A program made the translations under genes and the position numbers. A stretch of DNA of 64,000 nucleotides, taken from contig CM069600.1 in assembly GCA_035771175.1 (NCBI GenBank), positions 10,191,729 to 10,255,728 of the forward strand, read 5' to 3'. The notes beneath the pieces are model-generated. The model made no database searches, was not told where the DNA came from, and saw only the letters and a list, made by a program, of their open reading frames with translations. Position 1 is the stretch's first letter, and each line of letters begins with the position of its first letter. The stretch is from Paratinospora sagittata. Its lineage: Eukaryota; Streptophyta; Magnoliopsida; Ranunculales; Menispermaceae. Shown one piece after another: positions 1 through 11,799 of the stretch.

Positions 1-760
1 AGCTCATTGCATTAACTCAAGGTAATAAGCTGATTTCAAAATATCTTTTGAAAGTTAAGAATTTTTGTGCCAAAATTTCTGAATTCGATATGGAAGAGCC
101 CATTAGTAATTTTCGATTGTGACATTATCTTATTCTTGGTTTGAGGAATGAGTTTATGCCATTTGTTGCATTTATTCAAGGGTGGCTTACATAACGTTCA
201 ATTATAGAGTTGGAGAATTTACTTATGAACCAAAAAACATTGATTAAACAAATGTCTAACAACAAATCAAATTCTAGAGTTGATGATGTGCTCGTCACCA
301 AAGGCAAGTAGTGTGTCAAGAGTACATCAAAACCTCCGACAAATGATGTGAAGCAACAAAGTGTTGAAAGAAAGTCTAAAAAGATTTCTAAACTTACATC
401 CACAAATGGGGAAAGGCATGACACATTGGGCGTATTTGTCGTGTGAAGGTGACGTGCAATAGATGTGGAGAATCATACAACATTAAGTCTAATTGTTGTG
501 TGAAGCTTGTGGATGCAAATGAGAATGTTACTCATGAGATTAAAAATGTGATCAACCGACATGGGAGAAATGCTTTTCTACTGAAGTTATTGCTCAACCT
601 ATAAAAAGTGGGTTCAACTCTGCATTTCCTTGACGTTGTCAAGGATGTAAATGTCATAATTGATTACAAGAATGAATGGATTTTAAATTTTGGTTGTTCA
701 TATCATGCAACAAGTGATGTATTTTTACTTTTGAAAGTTCGGCCTCATAAGGGATAACAT
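1..760 (+). pseudogene. copia Gag and protease remnant
   Basis: The first 300 bases read in pieces as copia Gag (for example SKYLLKVKNFCAKISEFD and ELENLLMNQKT). A CX2C-type knuckle remnant (CNRCGES) lies near 450, but its histidine is not preserved. Around 680-720 is a protease-like WILNFGCSYHATSD, where the catalytic Asp-Ser-Gly has become Asn-Phe-Gly. Stops and frame changes run throughout, so no product is expected. The 760-1100 stretch continues as decayed linker before integrase. Confidence 0.75.
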
Positions 761-1099
761 GCTATTGTTACAGTTGATAATTCTATTTATCCGGTTACAC
801 AAGAAGAGAACTTGAATGTTCATGCATGTGCTACTTGGACAAATGATGATAACATTGCTCTCCAAAATTTTTTATGATGTTTCCAAATTAAAAAAAAAGA
901 ATCTTTTGTTCGTTTCTCAAGTGACCAACTCAAGAAGATATGTTCTTTTTGGTCCAAATGATGTTCAAACTCTAGCAAATTTAAAGAACTTTATTGCTGA
1001 TGTATTTTTCACAGGACAAATAAAAGAGCCCCTCTATGTTTTGTTTACTATTATAGCATATGTTGACAGGAAAAATTATAATGCTAGTACCTCACTTTA

Positions 1100-1890
1100 G
1101 CATGCTCGATTAGGGCACATTGGTTACCGGTTACTACAACAAATTTCTACTAAGAAATTGCTTGATGACATTCCTTTTATGAAAAAAATACACAATGAAG
1201 TGTGCTTTGGTTGCTAATATGGTAAATATCATCTCCTTCCATTTCCTTGTTCCTTAACTCAAACATCTACTTTGTTCAAATTGGCGCATTTCAATCTTAT
1301 GGGGCCTACATCATCACCAAGTTACAACGATTCTCGCTATATGATGGTCCTTGTGGATATTTTTTTTTAGCTACATCTAGGTGTATTTTCTAAAGCATAA
1401 AAGTAATACTCTTTCACACTTTATTCAATTCAAGTCATTGTTAAGAAGGAGTTTAATATAATTATAAAATTATTGCAAATCAATAATGGTGGAAAATATG
1501 TATTTGAGGAGTTCTTCAAGTATTGTCTTGATAATAGCATTTGTCGACAGATGACATGTCCCAAACTCCACAATAAAATGATATTACCAAGACAAAGATA
1601 ACTCACCTTATTCTTGTAATGTTATCTTGGTTTGCATGAAAAAAATCTTCAAAAGGAGCTATGGACAAAAGCTATGCAATGTGCTTGTCATGTAATCAAT
1701 CGATTACCCCTATGGCTAAGTGCATCAAAATCTCCTTTAGAAATGCTATTTAATGTCAAACCAAATGTGAGCTATTTTTGCATCTTTGGTTCACTTTGTT
1801 ATGTTCATATACCAAAAAGTAGTAGAACTAAGCTTTACCCCAAAACCAAGAAATTGTGTGTTTTTTGGATGTGATCTACACAGGAAAGGT
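1100..1890 (+). pseudogene. copia integrase remnant
   Basis: HARLGHIGYRLLQQ near 1102 is the start of the HHCC zinc-binding region of copia integrases. Around 1660-1880 are the conserved C-terminal phrases AMQCACHVINRLP, SPLEML and FGSLCYVHIP. The central catalytic core is broken by stops and an apparent internal loss. This is an inactive relic of the element that starts before the window. Confidence 0.8.
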
Positions 1891-2216
1891 TGGCGATGTA
1901 TGAATCCTATCACAGGGAAGTTTATTGTCTATTGTGATGTTATCTTTGATGAGGTTTCAAAATATGTTTCCATGCTCAAACTGGTGAAGGTTCAAGCCTT
2001 GTCTTGTTAGAAGGTGATAATCATGAGTCTTTTTCTTCAATGACTTTATTGTAGGAGGTCAATCTGATACTTCGCATGGAACCACAAATCAGTACAATGA
2101 CATTATGCTTCGACGATCAACATGACAAAGGCAACAACCTACTTATCTAAATGACTATACAATTTCCTAGAATTATTGCTTTGTTATTTCATGTTTTCTT
2201 CTGGGTGATATATGCG

Positions 2217-3960
2217 ATGATGTGCCAACTACTTACCGTGATGCAAAAGGCATACCCGAATGGGAACAAGCGATGCAGGAAAAAATGTTGGCTCTACACA
2301 AAAATGCAACATGGGAGCTATTGCCAAAGCCAATAGGAGTTGATTTAGTCACTTGTAAATGGGTTTACAAGTTGAAAAAGAACGTTGATGACACCATTGA
2401 CAAGCACAAAGCTTGATTGGTTGCACGTGGTTTTCCTCAAAATTATGGGCTAGATTATGAAAAAACGTTGAGTCCCATTGCCAAGATAGTGATTGTTCGT
2501 TCAATTATTTCATTGGCTCCTTGTTAAGGTTGGAATTTGTGGCAACTTGATGTGAAGAATGCCTTCCTTTATGGTGAATTAGTTCATGAAATATTTAAGG
2601 AACAACTATTGGGATTTGTTCCTAAAAAATTTCTTTATCATGCATGCCACCTAAAAAAGGAGCATTATGGCCTCAAGCAAGCTCCACGAACTTCGTACGG
2701 AAAGACTGCTCAATATCTTACATTATGGAGTTTTACTCTTTCCAGTTTAGATTCTAGTCTATTTGTTAAGAAAACATCCTCCTTATACACAATGCTTCTT
2801 TTATATGTGGATGACATGATCATCACTGGAGATGACACTGTTAAAATTACTCATCTTCAAGATGATTTATCTTTTCGATTTGAAATGAAAAGTTTAGGTG
2901 AAGCTAGTTGTTTTCTTGGCTTGGAAGTTGAAAAATCAAATGGCTATTTTGCCAATTCACTTTGGTACGGAGAATTCCAAAGCAAAGGCCACTCCTATGG
3001 TGTAACACCCCGTAATTTTAATTTAAATACATACGTTGAATTACGCATATATCGAGATATATAATACACGTATTTTATATGTAGGAGCCAAATATAGCGT
3101 GTATGATTAGTAAATAAATAAAATTATGAAATGAAGATGATACATATGAGATCATCCAATATGGGTGCTTCCAATTTAAAAAATGGAGTTGAATTAAATT
3201 GATTTATACTGTATATGGATATGTACAGTGTATAGTATACTGTGCCGGTCATGACGTCAGTCTACGTCAAGGGCGTCGTGACATATGGAACTTTGTCTCA
3301 AGTTGAAGAAATTTGAAAGAAAACTCTTGATTGATGTGACACTTTTTAATTTGTTGGTAGTTTATTTTATTTAACTATCACAAGACCTGATCTTGCCTTT
3401 TGTGTTGGAGTTATCTCTCAATTTATGGATAAACCACGCATTGTTCACTTAAATGCAACAAAACAAATTCTTCTTTATGTAAAAGGCACTATTGATCAGT
3501 TTTGGTTTGTTCTACAAGAATGATTTGTCTTTTTCATTATGTGATTTTGTTGATGCAGAATAGGCTGGAGATGTAAATGACAGGCGTTCCATAACAGGGT
3601 TTTGTTTTAATATGGGATCTGCTGCTATCTTATGGTGTCGTAAAAAACAACAAATTGTTGCTCTTTCAAGTGTCAAAGCTGAATATGTGGCTGATACTAT
3701 GGTTACTCAAGAATGCATTTGGATCAAAAGACTGCTCCAAGACGTTCAATTTATTGTGATAATGAAAGTGCCATCAAGCTTGCTAGCAATTCGGTGTTTC
3801 ATGCTCATACAAAACATATTGAACTTTATTAAAAAGGCCCTTGCCAAAGGCAAATTTAAAACTTTTCAGGAAATCGAATTGAAAAGTTCAAATAGAGGAT
3901 GAGGTTGTTGATATCTTTATAAAGGCGCTTGCCAAAGACAAATTTAAAACATTTTGAAGT
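2217..3960 (+). pseudogene. copia reverse transcriptase/RNase H remnant
   Basis: The RT begins near 2220 (TYRDAKGIPEWEQAMQEKM, then CKWVYKLK), continues with WQLDVKNAFLYGEL near 2540 and the catalytic LLYVDDMI near 2800. RNase H resumes after the 3001-3283 insertion, with SSVKAEYVAD near 3675 and ECIWIKRLL. Several nonsense codons (for example near 2415 and 2525) and frameshifts kill it. The RT is split by the 283-bp LTR-like insertion. Confidence 0.85.
3001..3283 (+). mobile_element. 283-bp solo-LTR-like insertion, TSD TATGG
   Basis: The insert starts TGTAACACCCCGTA and ends GTCGTGACA, so it has canonical LTR TG...CA ends. Perfect 5-bp direct repeats TATGG lie at 2996-3000 and 3284-3288. 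It splits the copia RT remnant. It has no coding capacity. The termini match those of the 2-kb insertion at 3985-6011, so it may be an internally deleted LTR or a small non-autonomous member of that family. Confidence 0.8.
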
Positions 3961-3984
3961 GCTCTTATTGTCATAAGCATGCAC

Positions 3985-6011
3985 TGTCACGACCCTTGTT
4001 GGTAGGGCAATGTCACGACCGACACAAAATACCACATACGCCCTACATAGACGTATATGATGTCCTGTCAGCCTAACCTGTACATAATCTCAATTTGTAT
4101 GACTCATCCACTCCATCTGATGGATAACAAGTCCTTAATCAATTCCATATATAATTATCTACAAAATCCATAAATCATACCACAATATTTACTTCAACTA
4201 TGTACATGAGCCAAATTTCAGGGTATTACGTCTATGTTCCATAACCAACTAATATATCCATCTAGATGATATATATACAATAAGATGTTATATATACCCA
4301 TTCAATCAAAATACAAAAGTCTCTATCTTCTCAAAGAAAACATATACATCAAAGAAGTAAAAGTGTTTGCTACTCCTCTCGAGCCTTGCCCTTTCTTTTG
4401 AATTCTTTACCTGAAATGTTTAAGAAGAAAGAGTGAACAACCACAAGCTCAGTGAATATATTTAACTATGACATCATATATGCATTCATATAAAACATGT
4501 TTAATTAACACAATTTAAACAAACATATGCAATGATTAAACAATATAATACAGACTCAATCTTATAGCCATTCAATGCATTCCTTTTCAAAACATGCAAT
4601 ATCCAATTGAGAAATCATATCCATCTCCTTCATTCTAAGTAACAGAGTGGGACTTACCCCTCATTTGCGCATCAATAAGGGCAACACTGACCCTCTTGTT
4701 ACTCATTTCAATTAAATCATTCATGGGTTCTTATTCCAAACTAGGACAGTTCACTGCCCACAAGTATTTCAACAATCACTCACATGAAACTTATTCCTAA
4801 AGGTTTTCCCCAAAGGAGATGATTTCATACTTTAACTTGCTCTAGCAAGTCCAAAGCATGCTCCATTTTTCAAAACATTTTCATGAATTTAAATCAAATG
4901 CATATATCATAGCATGCCTATTATTCCAAATCAAGTTCATATAATACAATGTCATACTCACAATATATGATTTCCAACCCTAAATACTATCACCACCACA
5001 AGTAATTGAAATCAACTCTTACTATTTCCAACCTACCACATACATGCCCTTTATCAAATTCAAGCATATGTATTCAATTCACATATCAATATAAATTTTC
5101 CAATCACATAATACATTTCCTAATTCCATTTGGGTCTCACACACAAATGAGAACTCTTCTATTCTCTTTCTACAGTCATTCAAGCTATTTCCGAGGAGAA
5201 GAACAGTGGAAATAGGCTTTCCAGCCACATTCCCACTAGTTGCCACGCCCATTTCATCTATTGAAAACCTATATCTGGTTACTAAAAATACCACTAACAC
5301 CAAAATGCTCAGAATCAGTCATACTATCATTCTATGGTCTCTAACAAGTTTCACCAGGATTTACATGTTTCCAGAGGCTTCCGATGTTAAATCACACTAT
5401 TGGCAACTATACCGATTCTGATTCAACCAACTGAGTCAAACTAACCATATATTCAGGGTTTCTACAACTTACGAAGTGTTATGCAACATTCCTAGCTAGT
5501 TTGCAGTCAAATTGGTTAGAAACCCCGTTATCAAAAACATAAAAAACTACACCAATATCAAAAATTAATCCAAGGGAAAGATCACACATGACTCCAATAC
5601 CAATTTCATGAAGAAATACAATGAAAAACACTTACCGGAGTGTTGATTTGGCTTGGAAATCACTTTTCCCTATTTTCCCAATTTTCCCTTTGATCCTTAT
5701 CATTCTCTGGTGAAAAACAATCAAGAATGGTTGAAATATCAAAATAAAGAGGGTTAAAATCGAATTCCACCGTCTCATTAACATGTGGGCCCCACTAAAA
5801 TCCAGTCTATTGGATTCAATCCAGTCGACTAGATGCACTGGTTTGACTTATTTTCCCATTCTTTCTTTTCTTTACTCTTTCATCCACACACCGCTCAACA
5901 CACCTAACATACATACATAAATATGAATTCTACGTACATATACACATATTATACACCTTGGTATACATATAAGCTAATGTAAAACTTTGACCAAAAGTAC
6001 GGGGTGTTACA
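3985..6011 (-). mobile_element. Solo LTR, 2027 bp, TSD TGCAC
   Basis: The insertion is flanked by perfect TGCAC repeats (3980-3984 and 6012-6016). On the - strand it begins TGTAACACCCCGTAC and ends GGTCGTGACA, so I orient it minus. It contains only short chance ORFs, and no gag or pol. Length and termini fit an LTR left by recombination between the two LTRs of a large Ty3-type element. It sits in the 3' end of the copia relic, just before that element's polypurine tract. Confidence 0.82.
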
Positions 6012-6016
6012 TGCAC

Positions 6017-6278
6017 CAAGGGGCCGGGGAGTATCAAAATTTAGTGTATGTTGACCATGTATCTCATATTAATCATGTTTTAGTCTTAAGATTATTTAGG
6101 AGTTAGTTATGACTAGTGTATGATGACTAAGCTCAATTTAGTTGAAGATTTTTAGGAAGTAGTTGTTATAAATAAGAATCCTGTTTTTCTAGAAATTGTA
6201 TCTTCATTTTTTGCTCTTATGTTCTCTATTCTTCACCGATTAATATATAAATTCTCTTCTATTGTACATTCTACAACA
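6017..6278 (+). repeat. 3' polypurine tract and LTR of the copia relic
   Basis: A purine-rich run AAGGGGCCGGGGAG (6018-6031) is followed by a sequence starting TATCAAAA, probably a mutated TGT... LTR start. The LTR has a TATA-like TATAAATAAG near 6170 and ends around CATTCTACA (about 6275). The exact right boundary and target duplication cannot be set because the 5' LTR is outside the window. Confidence 0.6.
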
Positions 6279-6309
6279 AGTCTCTGTTCATAATATTTTT
6301 GTGATAAGA

Positions 6310-6464
6310 GTAGCACCCAATTGAAGATAAAATGAGAAAAAATCAGTTAAGGTGGTTTGAAAATAAAGAAAATCTTTAGATCGATACATTCGTTTATAAG
6401 AGTAACATATTAACAATCCACAATAATAATAGAGGTGGAGGAAGACCTATAATAACATGAACAT
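6310..6464 (+). pseudogene. RTE-type LINE 3' fragment, part 1
   Basis: The + strand translation includes IEDKMRKNQLRWFE and later RGGGRP. These match the C-terminal end of plant RTE-clade LINE reverse transcriptases (EDKMRENRLRWFGHV ... RGRGRPKKTW). It is cut at 6464 by element A and continues at 15929. A related relic lies at 27020-27680 on the other strand. Confidence 0.6.
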
Positions 6465-7791
6465 TGTCACACCTCGCCCGGACGCGCCTAAACCGGCGAA
6501 ACACTCACAGACGGGGCGCGAATGCATTATAACAATATCCGAGTTCGCAGGAACACAATAATGTACAAGTCTGATTTTATTAAATTCATAATATAGTTTT
6601 GTACATGAAATAGAAAAAGGAACATCCTCCCCAAATCCCCAATGAATAAACAAAGGGTTTCAAAATGTGGGCCTAAAAAACCTGCACCCAGTCTACCTTA
6701 ATCTCCTGAGAAAAATTGGATAACAACGGGGTGAGCTACACGCCTAGTGGGTAAAATAGTTCGTGAATATGACAATTAATAAAACAAACTTCATAATCAA
6801 ATATCATAAATACACATCAGATCATCATAATCAATACAACATGTATGTATGCATGACGTCGTCTCGTATTGGTTCCATGATTGTACGTTGCCTGTGTTCA
6901 CGTACAGATGTCCCTCCCCAGGAGTAGTCGGGTTCTCATTGTACGTCCCTCCTCAGGAACGACGTCCTGGATTCACGTACAGATGTCCCTCCCGAGGTAA
7001 ATCCGGGTTCTCATTGTACGTCCCTCTCCAAAGAAATATCAATAATAGCGAGCATTACTTCTAACTATTCTGTGGATCACAAACCACATACGTCCCTAGG
7101 TGGTGCTTATGTATGATGCCAATGCTTGAACAGGTCCGATCTTTACTAACATTAGACAAGATTTGGCAATGTCTGGTGATCCTTATCAGGGTCGGTATCA
7201 CTACGTGCACAATTAGGACATTCAATATTACTTGTACAAGCTGATAGCTTTCAAATAAAACCAATCAGATCACCAACTTGAGAGGTGAGACACGAGGTCT
7301 ACTTAAATACCAATCGTCTAGAGTAGCACGTTACCTCCCGTTTACTATTTAAAGTTACTGAGGACAAGACTGAGTCTGGTTGAGCCAGATTGACCACTAA
7401 TCTGACATCGCAACAGTATAATACATGAACTCCAAATATACAGGCATAAATATGATAGGTATGAACATTATACGCAATAATGTTGTGTAAATGAATAGTA
7501 GACATAATGATAAATTAATGTAAACTTTAATAAAAGTCATAAGACACGCAAACCTATGTTTTGTTCCCCACCTTCAAATAATAACTCATTTGAGAACTGG
7601 TGCCTTCCCCCGGGCAGAATCGCGCTGCACCGCGAAGAGAGTTTCAAAGAGAAAGAAAGAGAGAGAGAGAAAGATTTTCCAACAAGAGGAGAAAGTTGGA
7701 TTGGTGTGAGAATGAGGGGGGGAGCCCTCTTTTTATAAAAAAAAGGATGCCCGAAGTTCAATTTTTTTTTGTGCAATCCTAAGGTATTACA
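6465..7791 (-). repeat. Element A 3' LTR, complete
   Basis: The LTR is 1,327 bp. On the - strand it starts TGTAATACCTTAGG and ends GGTGTGACA. A TATA box (TATAAAAA, about 7728-7736, - strand) lies near the U3 end after a poly(T/A) run. A CT-rich stretch follows, where transcription would start. Two tandem copies of a roughly 72-bp unit containing TGTACGTCCCTC lie at about 6898-7040. The partner LTR is 14763-15923. Confidence 0.9.
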
Positions 7792-7815
7792 TTCTACCCC
7801 CCTTAAAAGGATTTC
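7792..7815 (-). other. Element A polypurine tract
   Basis: Immediately inside the 3' LTR, the - strand reads CCTTTTAAGGGGGGTAGAA. This is a purine-rich plus-strand primer site in the position required by LTR retrotransposons. Confidence 0.75.
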
Positions 7816-7826
7816 ACCCTAGAAAT

Positions 7827-8324
7827 TCAGTCTGTGTAGTGATGATTGCTGTCAGCGTGAGATTCACCGTCATTGTCATCACTTGCTAGTTCAGGGTGGT
7901 GCCTGTAAGGTCCCTGAATAGCACTGTTGTCGGTGGAATCCTCAACATCATCAAATAATGGAGAGCAAATACAGTCGGACTTGTCCTCAGAAGGTTCCAA
8001 CCTTTGCCTAACAGATGGTGGTGCAGGGCTTTGCAGGTTGCATCGTTTCAGGGGCGGTAGGTTGAGCGACGGAATGCTTTTTCGTGCTGTTGCACGAATC
8101 TGGCTGCCTGACAATTTTGGTAGAAGATCCTGCCAAGATGAGAGCACAGGATTGTTTCGGGCAAAACTGTTACGAAAAAGCCATGCACGCTCTAGCGATA
8201 AGGATCGTTGTTTGTGGGGGCGATGGAGTTGGTAATGCAAAATAGTTGTGGCTTGACTCAGATCCTGAAGGAGTCGCCACAGATTGCCAAAGAGGTTATT
8301 GCGTGTGTGCATCACTACCTCCAT
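7827..8324 (-). CDS. Element A 3' ORF of unknown function (165 codons)
   Basis: An open frame in element sense lies between the end of pol and the polypurine tract. It begins MEVVMHTRNNLFG and includes the basic/aromatic stretch LERAWLFRNSFARNN, then KSIPSLNLPPLK, and ends with an acidic, His-rich tail (DDNDGESHADSNHHYTD). I recognise no catalytic motif, signal peptide or membrane segment. Element B keeps the flanking bases on both sides but lacks about 370 bp of this block, so it is either an element A gain or a B loss. It may be a C-terminal or accessory product, or just transcribed 3' sequence. No function is assigned. Confidence 0.35.
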   Translation of the reverse strand: MEVVMHTRNNLFGNLWRLLQDLSQATTILHYQLHRPHKQRSLSLERAWLFRNSFARNNPVLSSWQDLLPKLSGSQIRATARKSIPSLNLPPLKRCNLQSPAPPSVRQRLEPSEDKSDCICSPLFDDVEDSTDNSAIQGPYRHHPELASDDNDGESHADSNHHYTD

Positions 8325-8439
8325 CGGTGCTATTTTCAGACATCTGCATAGTTATTTAAGTGAAATAATGTATTAAGATATTGTAAGCAAAGTTCCATCA
8401 TTTTATTGAAAAGTGAAAAAGTACAATGTATCACATCAT

Positions 8440-9640
8440 CAATTATTGATTAGAAAACAATTCAGGGTATTTCAATTTAATTGTTTCTTATAGTTCCCAT
8501 GTTGCTTCTTCAACTATGTGGTGATCCTAGAGCACCTTCACAAGTAGTATGCTACGTCACCTTAGTTCTTGACTTTTTTTTTATCCAAAATCTGTATCGC
8601 TCTCTCCTGATACTTATTTCCTTCCTCAACCCGAACCTCGACCAGAGGGATGATATGCGAAAGATCAGGACGATACTTTCGAAGCATGGATACGTGAAAC
8701 ACGTCATGAACCTTAGACATGAACGATGAAAGGGATAGACGATAGGCTAGTTTGCCAATACGTTCAATGATCTGAAATGGACCGATATACCGTGGGGAGA
8801 GCTTTCCTTTGATCCCAAAGCGTTTGACACCTCTTGTAGGCCGAACTTTTAGAAAAACCAAGTCCCCCTTATCAAATTCTAGAGGTTGTCTCCGCTTGTC
8901 AGCATAGCTCTTCTGTCGACTTTGTGCTACACGAAGTTGTTCCTTTACTAGTGTGATCTTCTCAGAAGTCTCTTGAACTAGTTCAGGACCCAACTGGGGT
9001 CGATCTACTATATCTAACCAGCATACCGAATATCTATAAGGACAACCATAGAGAGCCTTGTACGGTGCCATGCCGATACTGGTTTGGTAGCTGTTGTTGT
9101 ATTGAAACTTAGCCAAATGTAAGTGCTTTGCCCATCCGTCATGAAAGTTCAAAATGCAGCACCGTAACATATCATCCAAGATCTGGATAAGACGCTCTGA
9201 CTGCCTATCAGTCTGAGGGTGAAAGGCTGTGATCATGGAGCCCATTCTACTCCGGAAGCTTTACCAAAACTTTGATGTGAATCGAGGATCTCGATTAGAG
9301 ACGATCGTGAGTAGTATGCCATGGAGGCGTACGATCTCTCTTTCATACAACTCAACAAGCTTGGAAGGGTTATCCGTGAACCTTATTGGTAAAAAATGTG
9401 CAGACTTTGTAAGTCTATCAATGATAACCCAGATTGCATCTTGCCCTTTATTATTTCGAGGCAAGGCCGTAACAAAATCCATTGCAATGTTCTACACTTC
9501 CATTCTCCAATAGGTAAAGGCTGGAGAAGTTCAGAGGGAAGTCTGCGTTCTGCCTTTACTTGCTGGCAAACGAGACATCTGGCAACGAAGTCTACAATAG
9601 CCTTCTTAATTCCAGAAAACTAAAATTGTCGCTTGACATC
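8440..9640 (-). pseudogene. Element A integrase (broken)
   Basis: The - strand encodes a Ty3-type integrase in pieces. MDFVTALPRNNKGQDAIWVI (first catalytic Asp in this block) is at 9480, TAFHPQTDRQSERLIQIL at 9225, then the GPF/Y-type module (PRYIGPFQIIERIG) near 8780 and [15 protein letters not shown] near 8690. A TAA stop interrupts KFW...FRS at about 9260. A run of T at 8574-8582 shifts the frame, so the C-terminal chromodomain-like end is lost (the frame ends ILDKKKVKN). Family members use the chromodomain to target integration to marked chromatin. This copy cannot. Confidence 0.85.
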
Positions 9641-10082
9641 CTTGTACATCTTGTCTCCCCCAGGATGCGTAGTGAACTACGAACAGTGCATTTCAGTGAG
9701 AACTTCCTTCCGAACCTCAGAATTGTTCAGCAGACAAAGATGTTTTTTTGTAAAACACGGCCCCGTCTTCAGAGACCAACCAGTGAGGAAGGTTTTGTCT
9801 GCTGAGTAGAAGTTCTTGTTTCTCCATTTACATAGGGTCGTTGACTTGAGCTATTGAAATCTTTTTAATAAGCTCAGAGTTGGCTGATAATTGAGATAGT
9901 CGTGATCTTGCTCCCTCCTCAATCAGTTGTAGGTTAAAGTTCTCCATCTCTATAGCCAACTTTTTCATCTCGAAGTTAAGAGTGCAAGCAACATAAGATT
10001 TTCTACTCAGGGCATCTGCGAAAACATTGGCCTTACCGGGATGGTACTTGAGTTGAAAATCCTAATTTTTCAAGAATTCCAA

Positions 10083-11790
10083 TTATCGTCTTTGGCGGAG
10101 GTTTAGGTCTCTCTGAGTGTAGATGTACTTGAGGCTCTTGTAATCTGAGAAGACCTCAAACCGTTCACCGTATAGGTAATGACTCCATAACTTCAGTGCA
10201 AATACGGCAGCTGCAAGTTCCAAGTCATGCGTTGGGTAATTTGACTCATGAATCTTCAGTTGCCTCGAAGCATAAGCAACAACTTGACCTTCTTGCATTA
10301 GTATTGCACCTAAGCCTTGAAGAGAGGCGCCGGTGTATAGTGAAAACCCAACTCCATTTCGTGGAGTGATTAGTATCGGTGCTTTTTCAAATCCTGAAAT
10401 GACGATTCACAGGCGGGATTCCAAATGAATCGTACGTTTTTCCGAGTGAGTTTGGTCATAGACTCAACAATCTTTGAGAAATCCTTGATGAAGCGTCTAT
10501 AGTAGCTAGCCAAACTAAGAAAAATCTGAATTTGAGTAACGGTGGTAGGCTGCTTCCAGTTTAAAATCGCTTCAACTTTTAAAGGATCCACCTCAACACC
10601 ACATGACCTAGGAATTGAACTTGCTTCGCCCAAAATTCACACTTACTTAACTTTGCATACAACTGGTGGCTTCTCAAGGTCTGGAGGACAATCCTCAAAC
10701 GTATCTTATGGTCTTCCTCGGTTGAGGAATATATCAAGATATCATCCATGAAGACCCCCACAAATCGATCTAAATATAACCTGAAGATGCGATTCATCAA
10801 ATCCATGAACGCAGAAGGTGCATTTGTTAGATCGAACGGCATGACCAAGATCTCGTAATGGCCATACTGAGTTCTGAAAGCCGTTTTAGAAATGTCCGAC
10901 TCTTTGGTCCGGAGTTGATGATAACCGAATCGTAAATCAATCTTAGAGAAGTATTTGACATCTCTAAGTTAGTCAAACAAGTCATCGATCTTGGGCAACG
11001 AGTATTTGTTCTTAATGGTGACGTTATTCAACTTGCGATAGTCGATGCAAAGTCGTAACAAACCATTCTTTTTTCAAACAAACAGAACCGGAGCGCCCCA
11101 GGGTGATGAACTTTTTTTAATGAAGCCATTACTCTCCAATTCCTTCAGTTGCTTGTCCAACTCAACCAGCTCGACGTTGGACATTCTGTATGGTGGAATT
11201 GAGATAGGCCCGGTCCCAGGTATGAGTTTGATCTCACAATCGAATTTCCTAACCGGAGATAGACCAGGAAGGTCATTTAGAAAAACTGTTGGGAATTCAG
11301 ATATTATCGGGACATTGTGTATTTCAAGAGGGTATAGTGCTGGTGATTCATTGTCATCACCAAGGGATAAAGCTCAAAGTTGTGCCTTGAGAATTGCAAC
11401 AGACGAGTTGTGTATCAATTTTTTCGTTCCCTGAATCTTAGCAAACTCCCCCGTGGGCAAGGTTAACTAAACTTACTTCTTCATACAATCAATCTTTGCA
11501 TTCAGAGGTGCGAGCCAGTCCATGCCGAGGATGATGTATAAGTCTTCAATATCCATCACAAAGAAATCTGCATATATTATTTGTTCTGACATTCAAAGTT
11601 CACATTGTGAACACTGCAAATTCACATCAGTACCAGATCCTAATGGTGATGTGACATAGATTGGGATGTCTGTGGGTTCAGGATGCAACCCTAAATGCCT
11701 TACCAATGCATAAGATATAAAGGAATGCGCAGCACCCGAATCGAACAAGACATGCACCATTGTATTGAACAAGGAAAATGTACCTTCGAC
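10083..11790 (-). pseudogene. Element A protease, RT and RNase H (broken)
   Basis: RNase H reads [35 protein letters not shown], and [11 protein letters not shown] (10083-10298). RT pieces include [20 protein letters not shown] and the catalytic [12 protein letters not shown] (10579-10848); upstream RT and the protease region extend to about 11790 in shifting frames. In intact relatives this is one polyprotein with gag. Here at least several frameshifts and stops prevent that. The block corresponds to element B residues about 450-870 plus the RNase H that B has lost. Confidence 0.85.
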
Positions 11791-11799
11791 AACATTGTT

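Larger units (their letters stand above)
1..6278 (+). mobile_element. Degenerate Ty1/copia retrotransposon, 5' end outside window
   Basis: Translations on the + strand show, in copia order, Gag, protease, integrase and RT/RNase H remnants, followed by a purine-rich tract and a short LTR. The reading frame carries many stops and shifts, so the copy is dead. Two later insertions (3001-3283 and 3985-6011) interrupt the RT and the 3' end; removing them restores colinearity with copia elements. The 5' LTR and start of gag lie before base 1. The order protease-integrase-RT is what separates copia from Ty3 elements. Confidence 0.9.

Noticed and set aside
2151..2336. Small + strand frame at 2151-2336
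   Set aside because: Out-of-frame shadow of the copia RT remnant that reads correctly from 2217.
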